Part shown: one piece after another, positions 1 through 9,546 of the stretch
Position numbering within the stretch: the stretch's first letter is position 1
Layout: every line of letters starts with the position of its first letter
Origin: Clostridium sporogenes
GTDB taxonomy: Bacteria; Bacillota; Clostridia; Clostridiales; Clostridiaceae
Reading direction: 5' to 3'
DNA length: 64,000 nt
Assembly: GCF_001020205.1 (NCBI RefSeq)
Contig: NZ_CP011663.1
Span: 2,914,001-2,978,000, forward strand
Translations under genes and position numbers: made by a program
The notes under the pieces: model-generated
Told to the model about the DNA's origin: nothing
Database searches by the model: none
Seen by the model: only the letters and a program-made list of their open reading frames with translations

Positions 1-924
1 AAAAGTATCAATGAATAATCCAAACATAGCTACAAGTCCTTGTTGAGCTGGATGTTTAACATCTGCCACAGCATGAGCATGTGGAGTAGACCCCATACCT
101 GCTTCATTGGAAAATAGCCCTCTAGATATTCCATATCTCATAGCCTCCCTTACAGATACACCTATAAGACCTCCTGTAGCTGCTTTAGGATTAAATGCTC
201 CTACAAATATCATTTTAAAAGCAGGCCCTATATTATCATAATTAATTCCTATTATTATTAAGCTCCCTATTATAAAAAATAAAGCCATAATAGGAACTAA
301 TTTTTCTGTAACTGATGCTATTCTTTGTATTCCTCCAAGAACTATTAATGCGGTAAGTATTGCTACTATTATTCCTACAAATATATTTGGAACTCCAAAG
401 GCCTTATTTATAGATATAGCCATCGAATTGGATTGTACCATATCCCCAGTTAAACAAGCTGACACCATCATTGAAAAAGCAAAGAATGCTGCTAATTTCT
501 TGCTACCAAATCCATCCCTTATATAATAAGCTGGTCCACCAAGTACTTCTCCACTATCTTTTTTAACTTTATATTTTTGTGCTAAGATTGCTTCTGAAAA
601 TATAGTTCCCATGCCAAAGAAAGCACTAACCCACATCCAAAATATAGCTCCTGGGCCTCCAGCAGCTATAGCTGTAGCAGCTCCTGCCAAATTTCCCGTT
701 CCAACCTGTGCTGCCACTGCTGTAGCTAAAGCTTGGAAAGACGTTATACCTGAATCTCTATCTTTATTTTTTGAAAAAACCTGTTTAAACATAGCTTTAA
801 ACTTTCTTACTTGTACAAATTTTAAATTAAAAGTAAAAAATATTCCTGCCCCAAATAAGAAGAACATTAAAATATAACTCCAAAGTATATTATTAAAACC
901 CTCAACAATTTTTAATAAGTCCAT
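1..924 (-). CDS. AgcS-family sodium:alanine/glycine symporter, C-terminus cut by window edge
   Basis: The 308 codons visible here read without a stop from an ATG at 924 to the window edge, so the C-terminal part lies outside. An AGGAGG-like site sits just upstream (complement of 931-935). The product is a polytopic membrane protein. It shows the AgcS landmarks GTGNLAG near residue 76, GGPAYYI near 125 and the late segment ending GLFIDTF. AgcS proteins bring in alanine or glycine with Na+; which substrate applies here cannot be decided. No glycine riboswitch was seen in the upstream gap, although such elements precede some clostridial agcS genes. Family assignment is firm. Confidence 0.93.
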   Translation of the reverse strand, partial: MDLLKIVEGFNNILWSYILMFFLFGAGIFFTFNLKFVQVRKFKAMFKQVFSKNKDRDSGITSFQALATAVAAQVGTGNLAGAATAIAAGGPGAIFWMWVSAFFGMGTIFSEAILAQKYKVKKDSGEVLGGPAYYIRDGFGSKKLAAFFAFSMMVSACLTGDMVQSNSMAISINKAFGVPNIFVGIIVAILTALIVLGGIQRIASVTEKLVPIMALFFIIGSLIIIGINYDNIGPAFKMIFVGAFNPKAATGGLIGVSVREAMRYGISRGLFSNEAGMGSTPHAHAVADVKHPAQQGLVAMFGLFIDTF

Positions 925-1302
925 AAAAACCCTCCTTTGTTTTATTATTCTCTTAAAAAATTTCTTTTATTTATCGTAAATGTTATCATCTTTTAAATTC
1001 CTGGTAAAACCTCTTTTTAGCTCAAATTAGGTTATTTACTCAAAATAAGTCTAAGTTTTTTTAATTTACTGTATATTGATTTGTTTATTTTAAAATCTTG
1101 CAGTATAAAGTTATTCTTACTATATTATTGTTAAAATATATACATATTTGCAATTTGACTTTTGTATAATTGCGTATATTTTAAATAAAATTTACCAAAT
1201 TCTATTTAACCAATAATTTAACAAATAAACAAAATATTATGTAACAAATTTTGAAACATATCTATATATTAATACTGTAGAAATTTTTAGTGAGGTTTTA
1301 TT
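925..1302. other. Intergenic gap between divergent genes
   Basis: This very AT-rich stretch separates two divergent genes and must hold both promoters. I could not pick a convincing -35/-10 pair on either strand, and I see no tRNA, riboswitch or long inverted repeat. Confidence 0.5.
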
Positions 1303-1956
1303 ATGTTTGATTTGCCTTGTTTTGATGAAAACAAAGTAAAATTTAGAAAAAGTGATGAAAAATCACATGTTAGAATTCTTCACGCATCCCCCGATGCTCC
1401 TGCCGTAGATATATATATAAACGATAATTTGATATCTAAAGGACTATCTTATAAAGGTTTTACTGAGTATATGCCTTTAATATCCACTGTTTATAACATA
1501 AAAGTATTTCCTACTGGTAAAAAGGATGTACCTGTTATAAACAAAAATATTTTTATTCCACCAAACTCTATATATACAATAGCAGTTACAGGCCTTCTTA
1601 GAGATATAGCTTTATTTCCTATACTCGATAAAAAATTAGACAATAAAAATCCAAATAAAGCTTATGTGCGTTTTGTTCATCTTTCTCCTAATGCTCCAAA
1701 GGTAGATTTTTATATGAATGATAAAGAAATATTTAATAATGTAGGCTATAAAAACATAACAGATTACTATCCAGTAGATCCTAAAAATTATACACTATCT
1801 CTAAAGCTTGCTAATACAGAAACTACAGTACTAACTTCCCCAAATGCTAATTTAAAAGCTAATAAATATTATACTGTTTATGCTGTAGGATTAGCTGATG
1901 GAAAACCTTCTCTACAGGTTTTAATTCCTCTTGATGGAAACTCATATATAAAATAA
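1303..1956 (+). CDS. DUF4397-domain protein, two tandem repeats
   Basis: The 217-residue protein contains two copies of the DUF4397 signature: VRILHASPDAPAVDIYIN near residues 23-40 and VRFVHLSPNAPKVDFYMN near 121-138. Each is followed by a beta-rich segment ending in an IYTIAVTG or YYTVYAVG strand. There is no signal peptide or membrane segment, so it is probably cytoplasmic or spore-associated. The family has no defined biochemical role; beta-sandwich folds are expected. The ATG is preceded by GTGAGG. The gene stands alone and ends at a strong hairpin shared with the convergent gene. Domain call is firm, function unknown. Confidence 0.85.
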   Translation: MFDLPCFDENKVKFRKSDEKSHVRILHASPDAPAVDIYINDNLISKGLSYKGFTEYMPLISTVYNIKVFPTGKKDVPVINKNIFIPPNSIYTIAVTGLLRDIALFPILDKKLDNKNPNKAYVRFVHLSPNAPKVDFYMNDKEIFNNVGYKNITDYYPVDPKNYTLSLKLANTETTVLTSPNANLKANKYYTVYAVGLADGKPSLQVLIPLDGNSYIK

Positions 1957-2001
1957 TTATTATTTTAACATATAAGTTAAATATTTTTTGAAAAGCAAAC
2001 A

Positions 2002-2038
2002 CCCTATTTAGTTATTATTTTTTATTAACTAAATAGGG
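2002..2038. terminator. Bidirectional hairpin between convergent genes
   Basis: A perfect 13-bp stem (2002-2014 with 2026-2038, arm CCCTATTTAGTTA) closes an 11-base T-rich loop. It lies between two convergent genes. The T-tract is weak on both sides, so termination is inferred mainly from position and stem quality. Confidence 0.7.
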
Positions 2039-2095
2039 CGTTATTTACTTTATAAAAAACTTTTTTAAATTCCACATAATTTTTTACTAATATAT

Positions 2096-2572
2096 TTATT
2101 TAAGTATTACTTCTCCTGTTTTATTGTCTACCTCTATATTTACTTCGAAGATATCTTTAATATAGTTTTGTGGTAACATTAGTTCATTATTTCTAATTTT
2201 TATATTCTTATCTATTTTTCTATTTAAATTTGTTGAACTATTTTCTATAAAGATTACTTCTTCATTAGCTTTAATATTCTTATCCATTACCTTTATAATT
2301 ATACTATATTCATCATCATTATATAGCTTTATCCCCAAGGAATCTGCCACATATTTTAAAGGTAAATATACATTATTATTTTCGTCCTTAAAAGGACTTA
2401 CAGTCATTAAAAATTCTTTTTTAGAAACCTTACTTTTCTTGTATTTATTCTTGTTTATTTTAAAAACCACTTTACCATATTTATGATGATACATGAATTT
2501 TGCAGCATTTAAAAGGAGATCAACTAGACTAAAAGATAACAAACCTATAAAGCTGTATAAAAGAATTTTCAC
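2096..2572 (-). CDS. Stalk-domain (copper amine oxidase N1-like) protein with N-terminal membrane anchor
   Basis: The 158-residue product starts at GTG (2572) behind GAGGTG. It opens with a hydrophobic segment (about residues 4-23) that could be an uncleaved signal anchor. The rest resembles the Cu_amine_oxidN1 stalk domain common in clostridial surface proteins: VYLPLKYVADSLGIKL near residue 70 and a second half-repeat LMLPQNYIKDIFEVNIEVD near 132. These domains bind peptidoglycan-proximal structures or serve as spacers; no enzyme activity is implied. It is monocistronic with its own strong promoter. No catalytic domain is fused, so its role is open. Confidence 0.7.
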   Translation of the reverse strand: MKILLYSFIGLLSFSLVDLLLNAAKFMYHHKYGKVVFKINKNKYKKSKVSKKEFLMTVSPFKDENNNVYLPLKYVADSLGIKLYNDDEYSIIIKVMDKNIKANEEVIFIENSSTNLNRKIDKNIKIRNNELMLPQNYIKDIFEVNIEVDNKTGEVILK

Positions 2573-2928
2573 TATATCACCTCTTCATTATTATAAAAAA
2601 TAAATTTAAATTACACATTATATAGTATTAAATTCTACTTTTATCTGATTTAATTATAATATTCTGGTTAGTATTTTGTCAATTCAAAATGTTAAGAAAT
2701 TAAAATATATTCAAAAAAATTGGTTACTTTTTACAAAATAACATATATGCATAAGTAAGAAAATGTATTTTAAAATAAACCAGATTTAATCTTAAAGTCA
2801 CAAAAATAAAAAATACACATAATAAACCAATTCATTTAATTAATATGTTTATTACGCGTATTTTTTATCTTTTCTATATTAAAATTAAACCTAGTTTCAT
2901 ATACTATTTTTAAAGCTATAAATAAAAT
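2573..2928. other. Intergenic gap downstream of purL
   Basis: Apart from the promoter at 2653-2682, the stretch is AT-rich and featureless. I found no clear hairpin terminator for purL directly after its stop. Confidence 0.5.
2653..2682 (-). promoter_or_regulatory. SigA-type promoter for the stalk-domain gene
   Basis: On the minus strand TTGACA (complement of 2677-2682) is followed after 18 bases by TATAAT (complement of 2653-2658), both perfect consensus hexamers, about 80 bases before the GTG start. Confidence 0.8.
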
Positions 2929-5900
2929 TTATTTAAAATATTTTATTCCAGCATCAAATATTTCTTGATCCTTATTACCTAATACATTTTTTAATGTTCC
3001 ATAACCTATTCTTTCTGAATGTGCCATTTTCCCTAAAACTCTACCATCAGGACTGCAAATACCTTCTACAGCAAATACAGAGCCATTTGGATTATATCTT
3101 ATATCAGAAGTAACATTTCCATTAACATCTACATATTGAGTAACTATTTGACCATTATCTATTAATTTTTTCATTACATTATCTTTAGCATAAAATTTGC
3201 CTTCCCCATGGGATATAGGTATTGCATGTATATCTCCTACTTTAACGTTATTAAACCAAGGTGATAAATTAGAAACCACTTTAGTATAAGCTATTTTCGA
3301 TTGGTGTCTTCCTATATCATTATAAGTTAGTGTTGGACAACTTTCATCTATATCACGGATTTCTCCAAAGGGTACTAACCCTAATTTTATTAAAGCTTGG
3401 AATCCATTGCATATACCTAGCATCAATCCATCTTTAACCTTTAGAAATTCCATAACTGAATCTTTAATTTTTTCATTTCTAAATATAGTTGCTATAAACT
3501 TACCAGAACCTTCTGGTTCATCACCTGCACTAAATCCACCAGGTAGCATAATTATATTAGATTGTTTTATTTTAGAACTTAAATTATCTATAGATTCCTT
3601 TATATTGTCTGAACTCATATTGTTAAATACGACTAATTCTACCTCTCCACCAGCTTTTTCAAAAGCCTTTCTAGAATCATATTCACAATTAGTACCTGGG
3701 AATACCGGGATTAAAATCTTTGGCTTAGGAACTTTTATACTTGGGGATTTTTTATTTTTCTTTTTATATAATGGTATGTCTAAATCTTTCTTATATTCTT
3801 TCTCTACTTTCGATACAAATATCTTCTCTAGAGTACTTTCAAATTCTTTGTAACATTGATCTAATAATATTTCCTCCTCTAAAATTTCTATAGAAGCTCT
3901 TTCAGTTGTATCACCTATTATTTTATAATCTATTTCTTTTAATAGGTTTAAATCAAAGTTTTTATTAACCTCTAATATTATTGATCCATAGTCTCTAGAA
4001 AATAATTCTTCTTTTTCTAAATTCTTCAACTTTGCCCCTATATTATTTCCAAAACACATTTTACTTATAGCTTCTGAAATTCCTCCAAATTTAATAGTAG
4101 CGCTGGCTAAAACGTTACCTGTTCCTATAGCTTCATATACTTTTTCATAATTTCTCTTAAGAATATTAAAATCTGGCATTTCTTCTTTATTTCTTTTAAC
4201 TTTTATATATAAAATAACACTTCCTACTTCTTTAAATTCTGAGGATATTATTCTATTCACATTTGTAACCCCTACTGCAAAGGATACTAAGGTTGGTGGT
4301 ACATTCATATCTTTAAAAGTTCCTGACATACTATCCTTTCCACCTATAGCTGCAATAGAGAATTCTCTTTGAGCCTTTAGTGCTCCTAAAAGAGCCGCTA
4401 ATGGTTTTCCCCATTTTTCTTCTTTATTTTCTAGTTTTTCAAAATACTCTTGAAAAGTAAGTCTTAATTTTTTATAATCTACCCCCATAGCTACAGCTTT
4501 AGTTACAGATTCTATAACCGCATACATTGCTCCATGGAAAGGGCTCCATTTAGATATTTTAGGATTAAATCCATAAGTCATAACTGTAGCTGTAGTAGTA
4601 TCTCCTTGTAATACTGGAAGCTTAGCTGCCATACCCTCCTGTGGAGTTTTCTGATATTTACCTCCTAAAGGCATTATAACAGTACCAGCTCCTACTGTAC
4701 TATCAAACATTTCTACTAATCCCTTTTGACTACATACATTTAAATCCTTTATATTTTCAATCCATTTATCCTTTATATTTTCTTTAGAGCCTATAGTTAT
4801 TTTTTCAAAATGACTTTCTTTTTCTGGGGTATTTATATAAGCCTTAGTCTTTTGCACCACCCCATTAGTATTTAAGAACTCTCTATCCAAATCAACTATA
4901 ATATTATCTTTCCATAACATCTTAAGTCTTTTTTCTTCTTTAACTTCTGCAACTACTGTAGCCTCTAGGTTTTCTTCTTCTGAAAATTTAATAAATCTTT
5001 CTCTATCTTCCTTTGAAATTACCACTGCCATACGTTCCTGTGATTCTGATATAGCTAATTCTGTTCCATCTAAGCCTTCATATTTTTTAGGAACTTTATT
5101 TAAATCTATGTAAAGACCTTCTGTAAGTTCTCCAATAGCTACAGATACTCCACCAGCTCCAAAATCATTACATCTTTTTATCATAGTACTTACTTCTTTA
5201 TTTCTAAAAAGTCTTTGAATTTTTCTTTCTGTTGGTGCATTTCCTTTTTGTACCTCTGAACCACAATTTTCTATAGATGATTCTGTATGTTTTTTAGAAG
5301 AACCAGTAGCACCTCCTATACCATCTCTACCTGTTCTTCCTCCTAATAATATAACTATATCTGAAGGTTTAGGTTCTTTTCTAATTACATTTTCTATAGG
5401 TGCTGCACCAATAACTGCACCAATTTCCATTCTTTTAGCCATATAGCCTTCATCATATATTTCTGCAACTTGACCTGTAGCTAAGCCTATCTGATTTCCA
5501 TAAGAACTATATCCATGAGCTGCTTCAGTAGTTATTTTCTTTTGAGGAAGTTTTCCTTCTAATGTATCTTCTATATTTTGTCTTGGATCTGCACTACCTG
5601 TAATTCTCATGGCCTGATATACATAAACTCTTCCTGAAAGAGGATCTCTTATAGCACCTCCAACACAAGTAGCTGCTCCACCAAAAGGTTCTATTTCTGT
5701 AGGATGGTTATGAGTTTCATTTTTAAACATAACAAGCCATTTTTCTGTTTTACCATCTATTTCAGCATCTACAACTATGCTACAAGCATTAATTTCTGGG
5801 GATACATCTAAATCCTCCATTAATCCTTTTTTTCTTAGCTCTTTTGCAGCTATAGTAGCTATATCCATAAGACATGTAGCTTTTTCTTTTGTATATACAA

Positions 5901-6690
5901 AAGTTTTAATATTTTTATACTCTTCATAAGCTTCCTTTATTGCATTAGAATATAATCCTTCTTCTATTTTTATATCCTCTATTTCTGTCATAAATGTTGT
6001 ATGTCTACAATGATCTGACCAATAAGTATCTATAACTTTAATTTCTGTTATAGTAGGATTTCTTTTTTCTTCATTTTTAAAATATTCTCTGCAAAATTTT
6101 AAATCTTCAAAGGTCATAGCTAAATTTCTATCTTGTAAAAATTCTTTTAATTCCTTTTCACTTAAATTTATAAATCCATCTAATACTTCTACAGACTGTA
6201 CTTCTAACTGTACATCTACTAAGGAATTAGGCTTTTCAAGTTGTGCTTCCCTTGAATCTACTTTATTTATGCAATATTCTTTTATCTTTTCTAGTTCTTC
6301 TTTTGTTATATTCCCCTTTATAACAAAAATTTTACTATATTTTACAATAGCTCCTTGTTTTTGAGTAAGTATTTCTATACATTGAGCCGCAGAATCTGCC
6401 CTTTGATCATATTGACCTGGTAAATATTCTACTGCAAAAATTTTATCCTCACTATCATAAGGAAATTTTTCTTCATACAGTTCATCTACAGTCCTTTCTG
6501 AAAATATGGTATACTTAGCCGAATTATATTCCTCATCACTTATACCATTTATATTATATTTATTTAAAATTCTTACATCTTTTATATTTTTCATATTTAG
6601 ACTTAGCTTAAAATTATTTAATATTTTTTTACTTTCCACCCTAAATTCTGGTTTTTTCTCTACGAATAATGTTTTTATTTTATTCCCCAC
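2929..6690 (-). CDS. purL: Phosphoribosylformylglycinamidine synthase, single-chain (FGAM synthase)
   Basis: This enzyme performs step four of purine synthesis: FGAR, glutamine and ATP give FGAM. At 1253 residues it is the large fused type with PurS-like, PurL and glutamine amidotransferase parts in one chain. Visible marks are the linker motif DTYWSDHCRHTTF near residue 226, duplicated ATP-binding PurM-like halves (KNETHNHPTEIEPFGGAAT near 325), and the amidotransferase from about residue 985 (PVFPGTNCEYDSRKAF). The nucleophile lies in GICNGFQ near 1093 and the His/Glu pair in SHGEGKF near 1161. The gene stands alone rather than in a pur operon. No purine riboswitch was recognised in the leader. 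Confidence 0.97.
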   Translation of the reverse strand: MGNKIKTLFVEKKPEFRVESKKILNNFKLSLNMKNIKDVRILNKYNINGISDEEYNSAKYTIFSERTVDELYEEKFPYDSEDKIFAVEYLPGQYDQRADSAAQCIEILTQKQGAIVKYSKIFVIKGNITKEELEKIKEYCINKVDSREAQLEKPNSLVDVQLEVQSVEVLDGFINLSEKELKEFLQDRNLAMTFEDLKFCREYFKNEEKRNPTITEIKVIDTYWSDHCRHTTFMTEIEDIKIEEGLYSNAIKEAYEEYKNIKTFVYTKEKATCLMDIATIAAKELRKKGLMEDLDVSPEINACSIVVDAEIDGKTEKWLVMFKNETHNHPTEIEPFGGAATCVGGAIRDPLSGRVYVYQAMRITGSADPRQNIEDTLEGKLPQKKITTEAAHGYSSYGNQIGLATGQVAEIYDEGYMAKRMEIGAVIGAAPIENVIRKEPKPSDIVILLGGRTGRDGIGGATGSSKKHTESSIENCGSEVQKGNAPTERKIQRLFRNKEVSTMIKRCNDFGAGGVSVAIGELTEGLYIDLNKVPKKYEGLDGTELAISESQERMAVVISKEDRERFIKFSEEENLEATVVAEVKEEKRLKMLWKDNIIVDLDREFLNTNGVVQKTKAYINTPEKESHFEKITIGSKENIKDKWIENIKDLNVCSQKGLVEMFDSTVGAGTVIMPLGGKYQKTPQEGMAAKLPVLQGDTTTATVMTYGFNPKISKWSPFHGAMYAVIESVTKAVAMGVDYKKLRLTFQEYFEKLENKEEKWGKPLAALLGALKAQREFSIAAIGGKDSMSGTFKDMNVPPTLVSFAVGVTNVNRIISSEFKEVGSVILYIKVKRNKEEMPDFNILKRNYEKVYEAIGTGNVLASATIKFGGISEAISKMCFGNNIGAKLKNLEKEELFSRDYGSIILEVNKNFDLNLLKEIDYKIIGDTTERASIEILEEEILLDQCYKEFESTLEKIFVSKVEKEYKKDLDIPLYKKKNKKSPSIKVPKPKILIPVFPGTNCEYDSRKAFEKAGGEVELVVFNNMSSDNIKESIDNLSSKIKQSNIIMLPGGFSAGDEPEGSGKFIATIFRNEKIKDSVMEFLKVKDGLMLGICNGFQALIKLGLVPFGEIRDIDESCPTLTYNDIGRHQSKIAYTKVVSNLSPWFNNVKVGDIHAIPISHGEGKFYAKDNVMKKLIDNGQIVTQYVDVNGNVTSDIRYNPNGSVFAVEGICSPDGRVLGKMAHSERIGYGTLKNVLGNKDQEIFDAGIKYFK

Positions 6691-6884
6691 TCTTATCCCT
6701 CTTTCCGAATATTTTTTTGAATTTCATTTTTATAATTCGTGTTATCTAAATTATATCATAGCTTAACTTAAAATAATAGATGATTTTCCCTTTAAAATCT
6801 TTAATTTTATGAACTATATTTATATTTACTTATTATATATTTATTTTTCAGCTAAAAATAAATAACATGTTATTACTTACAAAA

Positions 6885-6918
6885 AATAAAAAGGAAGAAT
6901 GTTTTCATTCTTCCTTTT
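6885..6918 (-). terminator. Rho-independent terminator of arcB
   Basis: On the minus strand a 13-bp stem (GGAAGAATG core; complement of 6889-6901 with 6906-6918) with an AAAA loop is followed by TTTTTATTTTT. It lies 19 bases past the arcB stop. Confidence 0.9.
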
Positions 6919-6936
6919 ATTTCATATATTTAAAGA

Positions 6937-7938
6937 TTATTGATCCCCTAATGTTGCAACCATAACAGCTTTTATAGTGTGCATTCTGTTTTCAGCTTCA
7001 TCAAATACAATTGAGTATTTGCTTTCGAATAATTCGTGAGAAACTTCCATTTCTGATAGACCATATTTTTCTTTTATTTCTTTACCTACTGCTGTTTCTT
7101 CATCATGGAATGCTGGTAAGCAGTGCATGAATTTAGCATCAGGATTTCCAGTCATTTTTATCATGTTCATGTCAACTCTGTATGGAGTTAATAATTTTAT
7201 TTTGCTTTCCCATACTGAATCTGGTTCTCCCATTGATACCCAAACATCTGTATATAAAACGTCACAACCTTTAACACCTTCTTCGATGTTATCAGTTATT
7301 GTAACTTTAGCGCCAGTTTCAGATGCTATTTCTTTGCATTTAGCAACTAATGCAGCATCAGTTGGTATTTCTTTTGGAGAAACTATTCTAAAGTCCATTC
7401 CCATTTTAACAGCACCTATCATAAGAGCATTTGCCATGTTATTAGCACCATCTCCAACATAAGCAAATTTGATTTCGCTTAATGGCTTATTAAAATGTTC
7501 TCTTATTGTTAAGAAGTCAGCTAATATTTGAGTTGGGTGATCTTCATCTGTTAATCCGTTCCAAACTGGTACTCCAGCATATTCAGCTAAAGTTTCAACG
7601 ATTTCTTGACCAAATCCTCTGTATTCTATACCATCGTACATTCTTCCTAGAACTCTTGCAGTATCTGCAGCTGATTCTTTTTTACCAATGTGGCTTCCTG
7701 TTGGTCCTAAGTAAGTTACATGAGCTCCTTGGTCTTTTGCTCCAACTTCAAATGCGCATCTTGTTCTAGTTGAAGCTTTTTCAAATATTAAAGCAATGTT
7801 TTTGCCTTTTAATCTTTGTACTTCAGTTCCTGTATATTTAGCTCTTTTTAAATCTCTAGCTAAATCTAAGAAATAGTTTATTTCCTTTGGTGTGAAATCC
7901 ATTAGTGTTAAAAAGTTTCTGTTTTTTAAGTTAAACAT
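6937..7938 (-). CDS. arcB: Ornithine carbamoyltransferase
   Basis: The enzyme interconverts citrulline plus phosphate and ornithine plus carbamoyl phosphate. At 333 residues it has normal length. The carbamoyl-phosphate loop STRTR is at residues 56-60, HPTQ at 134-137 and the ornithine-site HCLP at 272-275. The adjacent carbamate kinase gene argues for the catabolic direction, feeding carbamoyl phosphate to ATP formation. The gene lies 101 bases after arcC on the same strand and has its own terminator. That gap holds an inverted repeat similar to one upstream of arcC. No arginine deiminase gene is present nearby. Confidence 0.96.
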   Translation of the reverse strand: MFNLKNRNFLTLMDFTPKEINYFLDLARDLKRAKYTGTEVQRLKGKNIALIFEKASTRTRCAFEVGAKDQGAHVTYLGPTGSHIGKKESAADTARVLGRMYDGIEYRGFGQEIVETLAEYAGVPVWNGLTDEDHPTQILADFLTIREHFNKPLSEIKFAYVGDGANNMANALMIGAVKMGMDFRIVSPKEIPTDAALVAKCKEIASETGAKVTITDNIEEGVKGCDVLYTDVWVSMGEPDSVWESKIKLLTPYRVDMNMIKMTGNPDAKFMHCLPAFHDEETAVGKEIKEKYGLSEMEVSHELFESKYSIVFDEAENRMHTIKAVMVATLGDQ

Positions 7939-7992
7939 ATGTTATTCCTCCTAATAGTATAATATTTATATTATAAACTTTTATATTTTAGA

Positions 7993-8015
7993 TTACATAC
8001 ATATGTATTATGTAA
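7993..8015. repeat. Inverted repeat TTACATA-N9-TATGTAA between arcC and arcB
   Basis: Arms at 7993-7999 and 8009-8015, extendable to 9 bp each side (GATTACATA / TATGTAATC). A near-identical element lies upstream of arcC at 9029-9050. It is a candidate operator; the binding protein is unknown. Confidence 0.6.
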
Positions 8016-8039
8016 TCCTGTTAGCTTTTTAATTAATTA

Positions 8040-8984
8040 TTATTTTACTATTCTTGTACCTGAAGTTCCATTAATAGCTTCTTTTGCTTTTGCAAGGGAT
8101 GCTATTAATGCGGTTTTATTTTCGCTAAATTCAACGAACTTTTTACAAGCTTCAACCTTTGGAAGCATGCTTCCTGGTGCAAATTGTCCTTCAGCAATAT
8201 ATTTATCTACTTCTTCTAAAGTCATTTTATCTAAAGATTTTTGATCTGGTTTATTAAAGTTTATAGCAACTTGGTCTACAGCTGTAAGAACTAGTAACAT
8301 ATCAGCATCTATTATTTCTGCTAATTTTTCAGCTGCAAAATCTTTATCTATAACTGCTGGAACACCTTTTATAACACCATTGTCATTAACAACTGGAATT
8401 CCGCCGCCACCACAAGAAATTACTACATTTCCTGCTTCAACTAATTGTTTTATCATAGCTTTTTCTATAACATCTACAGGTTTTGGAGAAGCAACAACTC
8501 TTCTATATCCTCTTCCTGCATCTTCTTTCATCACATAACCTTTTTCAGCTTCTAATTTTTTAGCTTCTTCTTCACTATAAAAAGAACCTATTGGTTTTGT
8601 AGGATTTTGGAAACCTTGGTCATCAGCATTTACTAATACTTGAGTAACTACTGTTCCTACAGGTTTATTAATATTTCTTTTACCTAATTCATCTTCTATA
8701 GCATTTTGAAGATGATATCCTATATAACCTTGTGAAAAGGCTCCGCAAACATCAAATGGAAATAATACATTAGAATTATTTGCTTTATATCCAGCCTCTA
8801 CAGAAGCTAATATTTGACCTACTTGAGGACCATTTCCATGAACTACTGAAACTGTATGTCCTTCCTCAATTAAATCTACTATAGATTTTGCTGTATCTTT
8901 ACAAGTTTTTAATTGACTTTCTGGAGTTTTGTCTTTTGGATCTGATTGTAAGGCATTTCCTCCTAAAGCTAATACTATTTTCAT
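8040..8984 (-). CDS. arcC: Carbamate kinase
   Basis: The enzyme transfers phosphate from carbamoyl phosphate to ADP, giving ATP, CO2 and ammonia, the last step of arginine fermentation. I place the start at the ATG at 8984, giving 314 residues beginning MKIVLALGGNALQ, because GGAGGTG lies just upstream (complement of 8990-8996). The reading frame stays open further upstream to 9062, but that extension has no ribosome site and no family counterpart. Visible motifs are GGNALQ at the N-terminus, HGNGPQVGQ near residue 50 and the glycine-rich CGGGGIPVV near 210. It is followed by arcB. Confidence 0.95.
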   Translation of the reverse strand: MKIVLALGGNALQSDPKDKTPESQLKTCKDTAKSIVDLIEEGHTVSVVHGNGPQVGQILASVEAGYKANNSNVLFPFDVCGAFSQGYIGYHLQNAIEDELGKRNINKPVGTVVTQVLVNADDQGFQNPTKPIGSFYSEEEAKKLEAEKGYVMKEDAGRGYRRVVASPKPVDVIEKAMIKQLVEAGNVVISCGGGGIPVVNDNGVIKGVPAVIDKDFAAEKLAEIIDADMLLVLTAVDQVAINFNKPDQKSLDKMTLEEVDKYIAEGQFAPGSMLPKVEACKKFVEFSENKTALIASLAKAKEAINGTSGTRIVK

Positions 8985-9546
8985 AAAAGCACCTCCGAAA
9001 AATAATATGTTTAATACTTTAAATTTAATTACATACATTAGTTTATGTAAATTATGATACATTATAAATATAATAAAAATATAATTACAAGTTTAAATCT
9101 TTGTAAATATATTAATATCTTCAATATTAGGAATACGTTTGCAAAACTAATTAAAATTACAACGATTTAGTTAAAGTTATAACAAATAGTTTTATAATAA
9201 AAGGCTATTCACATATAAATAGCAACATTTTATACTTTTGGGTAATTCTTCAATTCTTTTGCCTTAAGCATAACATTCTACATAAAATTTTAAATTCCTT
9301 CTTAAAAATATAAAAGTTTTATGTTTTAAAAAGAGGATTTTCTATGTATTTATTTTTTAATTAAAGTTTTCTTATTACAAATTCATTGTACATACTATTT
9401 ATATTTTTGTCTACACATGATTAACCTTTAAAATTGCTATATTTTTTGAATTTATATGGTTTTTCTACAATATATCGCAAGAATATGGGCTTATGCTCCT
9501 ATTTTGGTACATAAGCCCTATCTATTATGTGTAAATTCTACATTTT
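8985..9546. other. Gap between glyA and arcC
   Basis: This 562-base stretch holds the arcC leader with its inverted repeat (9029-9050). At 9487-9518 a 9-bp hairpin (GGGCTTATG / CATAAGCCC) lies just past glyA but has no T-run on either side, so it is only a weak terminator candidate. The middle shows nothing recognisable. Confidence 0.5.
9029..9050. repeat. Inverted repeat TTACATA-N8-TATGTAA upstream of arcC
   Basis: Arms at 9029-9035 and 9044-9050. It shares the 11-base string ATTACATACAT with the element at 7992-8002. It lies 45 to 66 bases before the arcC start, where an operator or activator site would be expected. Confidence 0.55.

Noticed and set aside
611..877. Open frame on the plus strand inside agcS
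   Set aside because: It lies fully antisense to a clear membrane transporter frame and has no family features.
925..1302. Possible glycine riboswitch upstream of the AgcS gene
   Set aside because: The conserved riboswitch core strings are absent from the minus-strand leader.
3407..3853. 148-codon plus-strand frame inside purL
   Set aside because: Antisense shadow of the amidotransferase domain of PurL; no ribosome site or homology.
9487..9518. Strong terminator after glyA
   Set aside because: The 9-bp hairpin has no T-run on either strand, so it is left as a weak inverted repeat.
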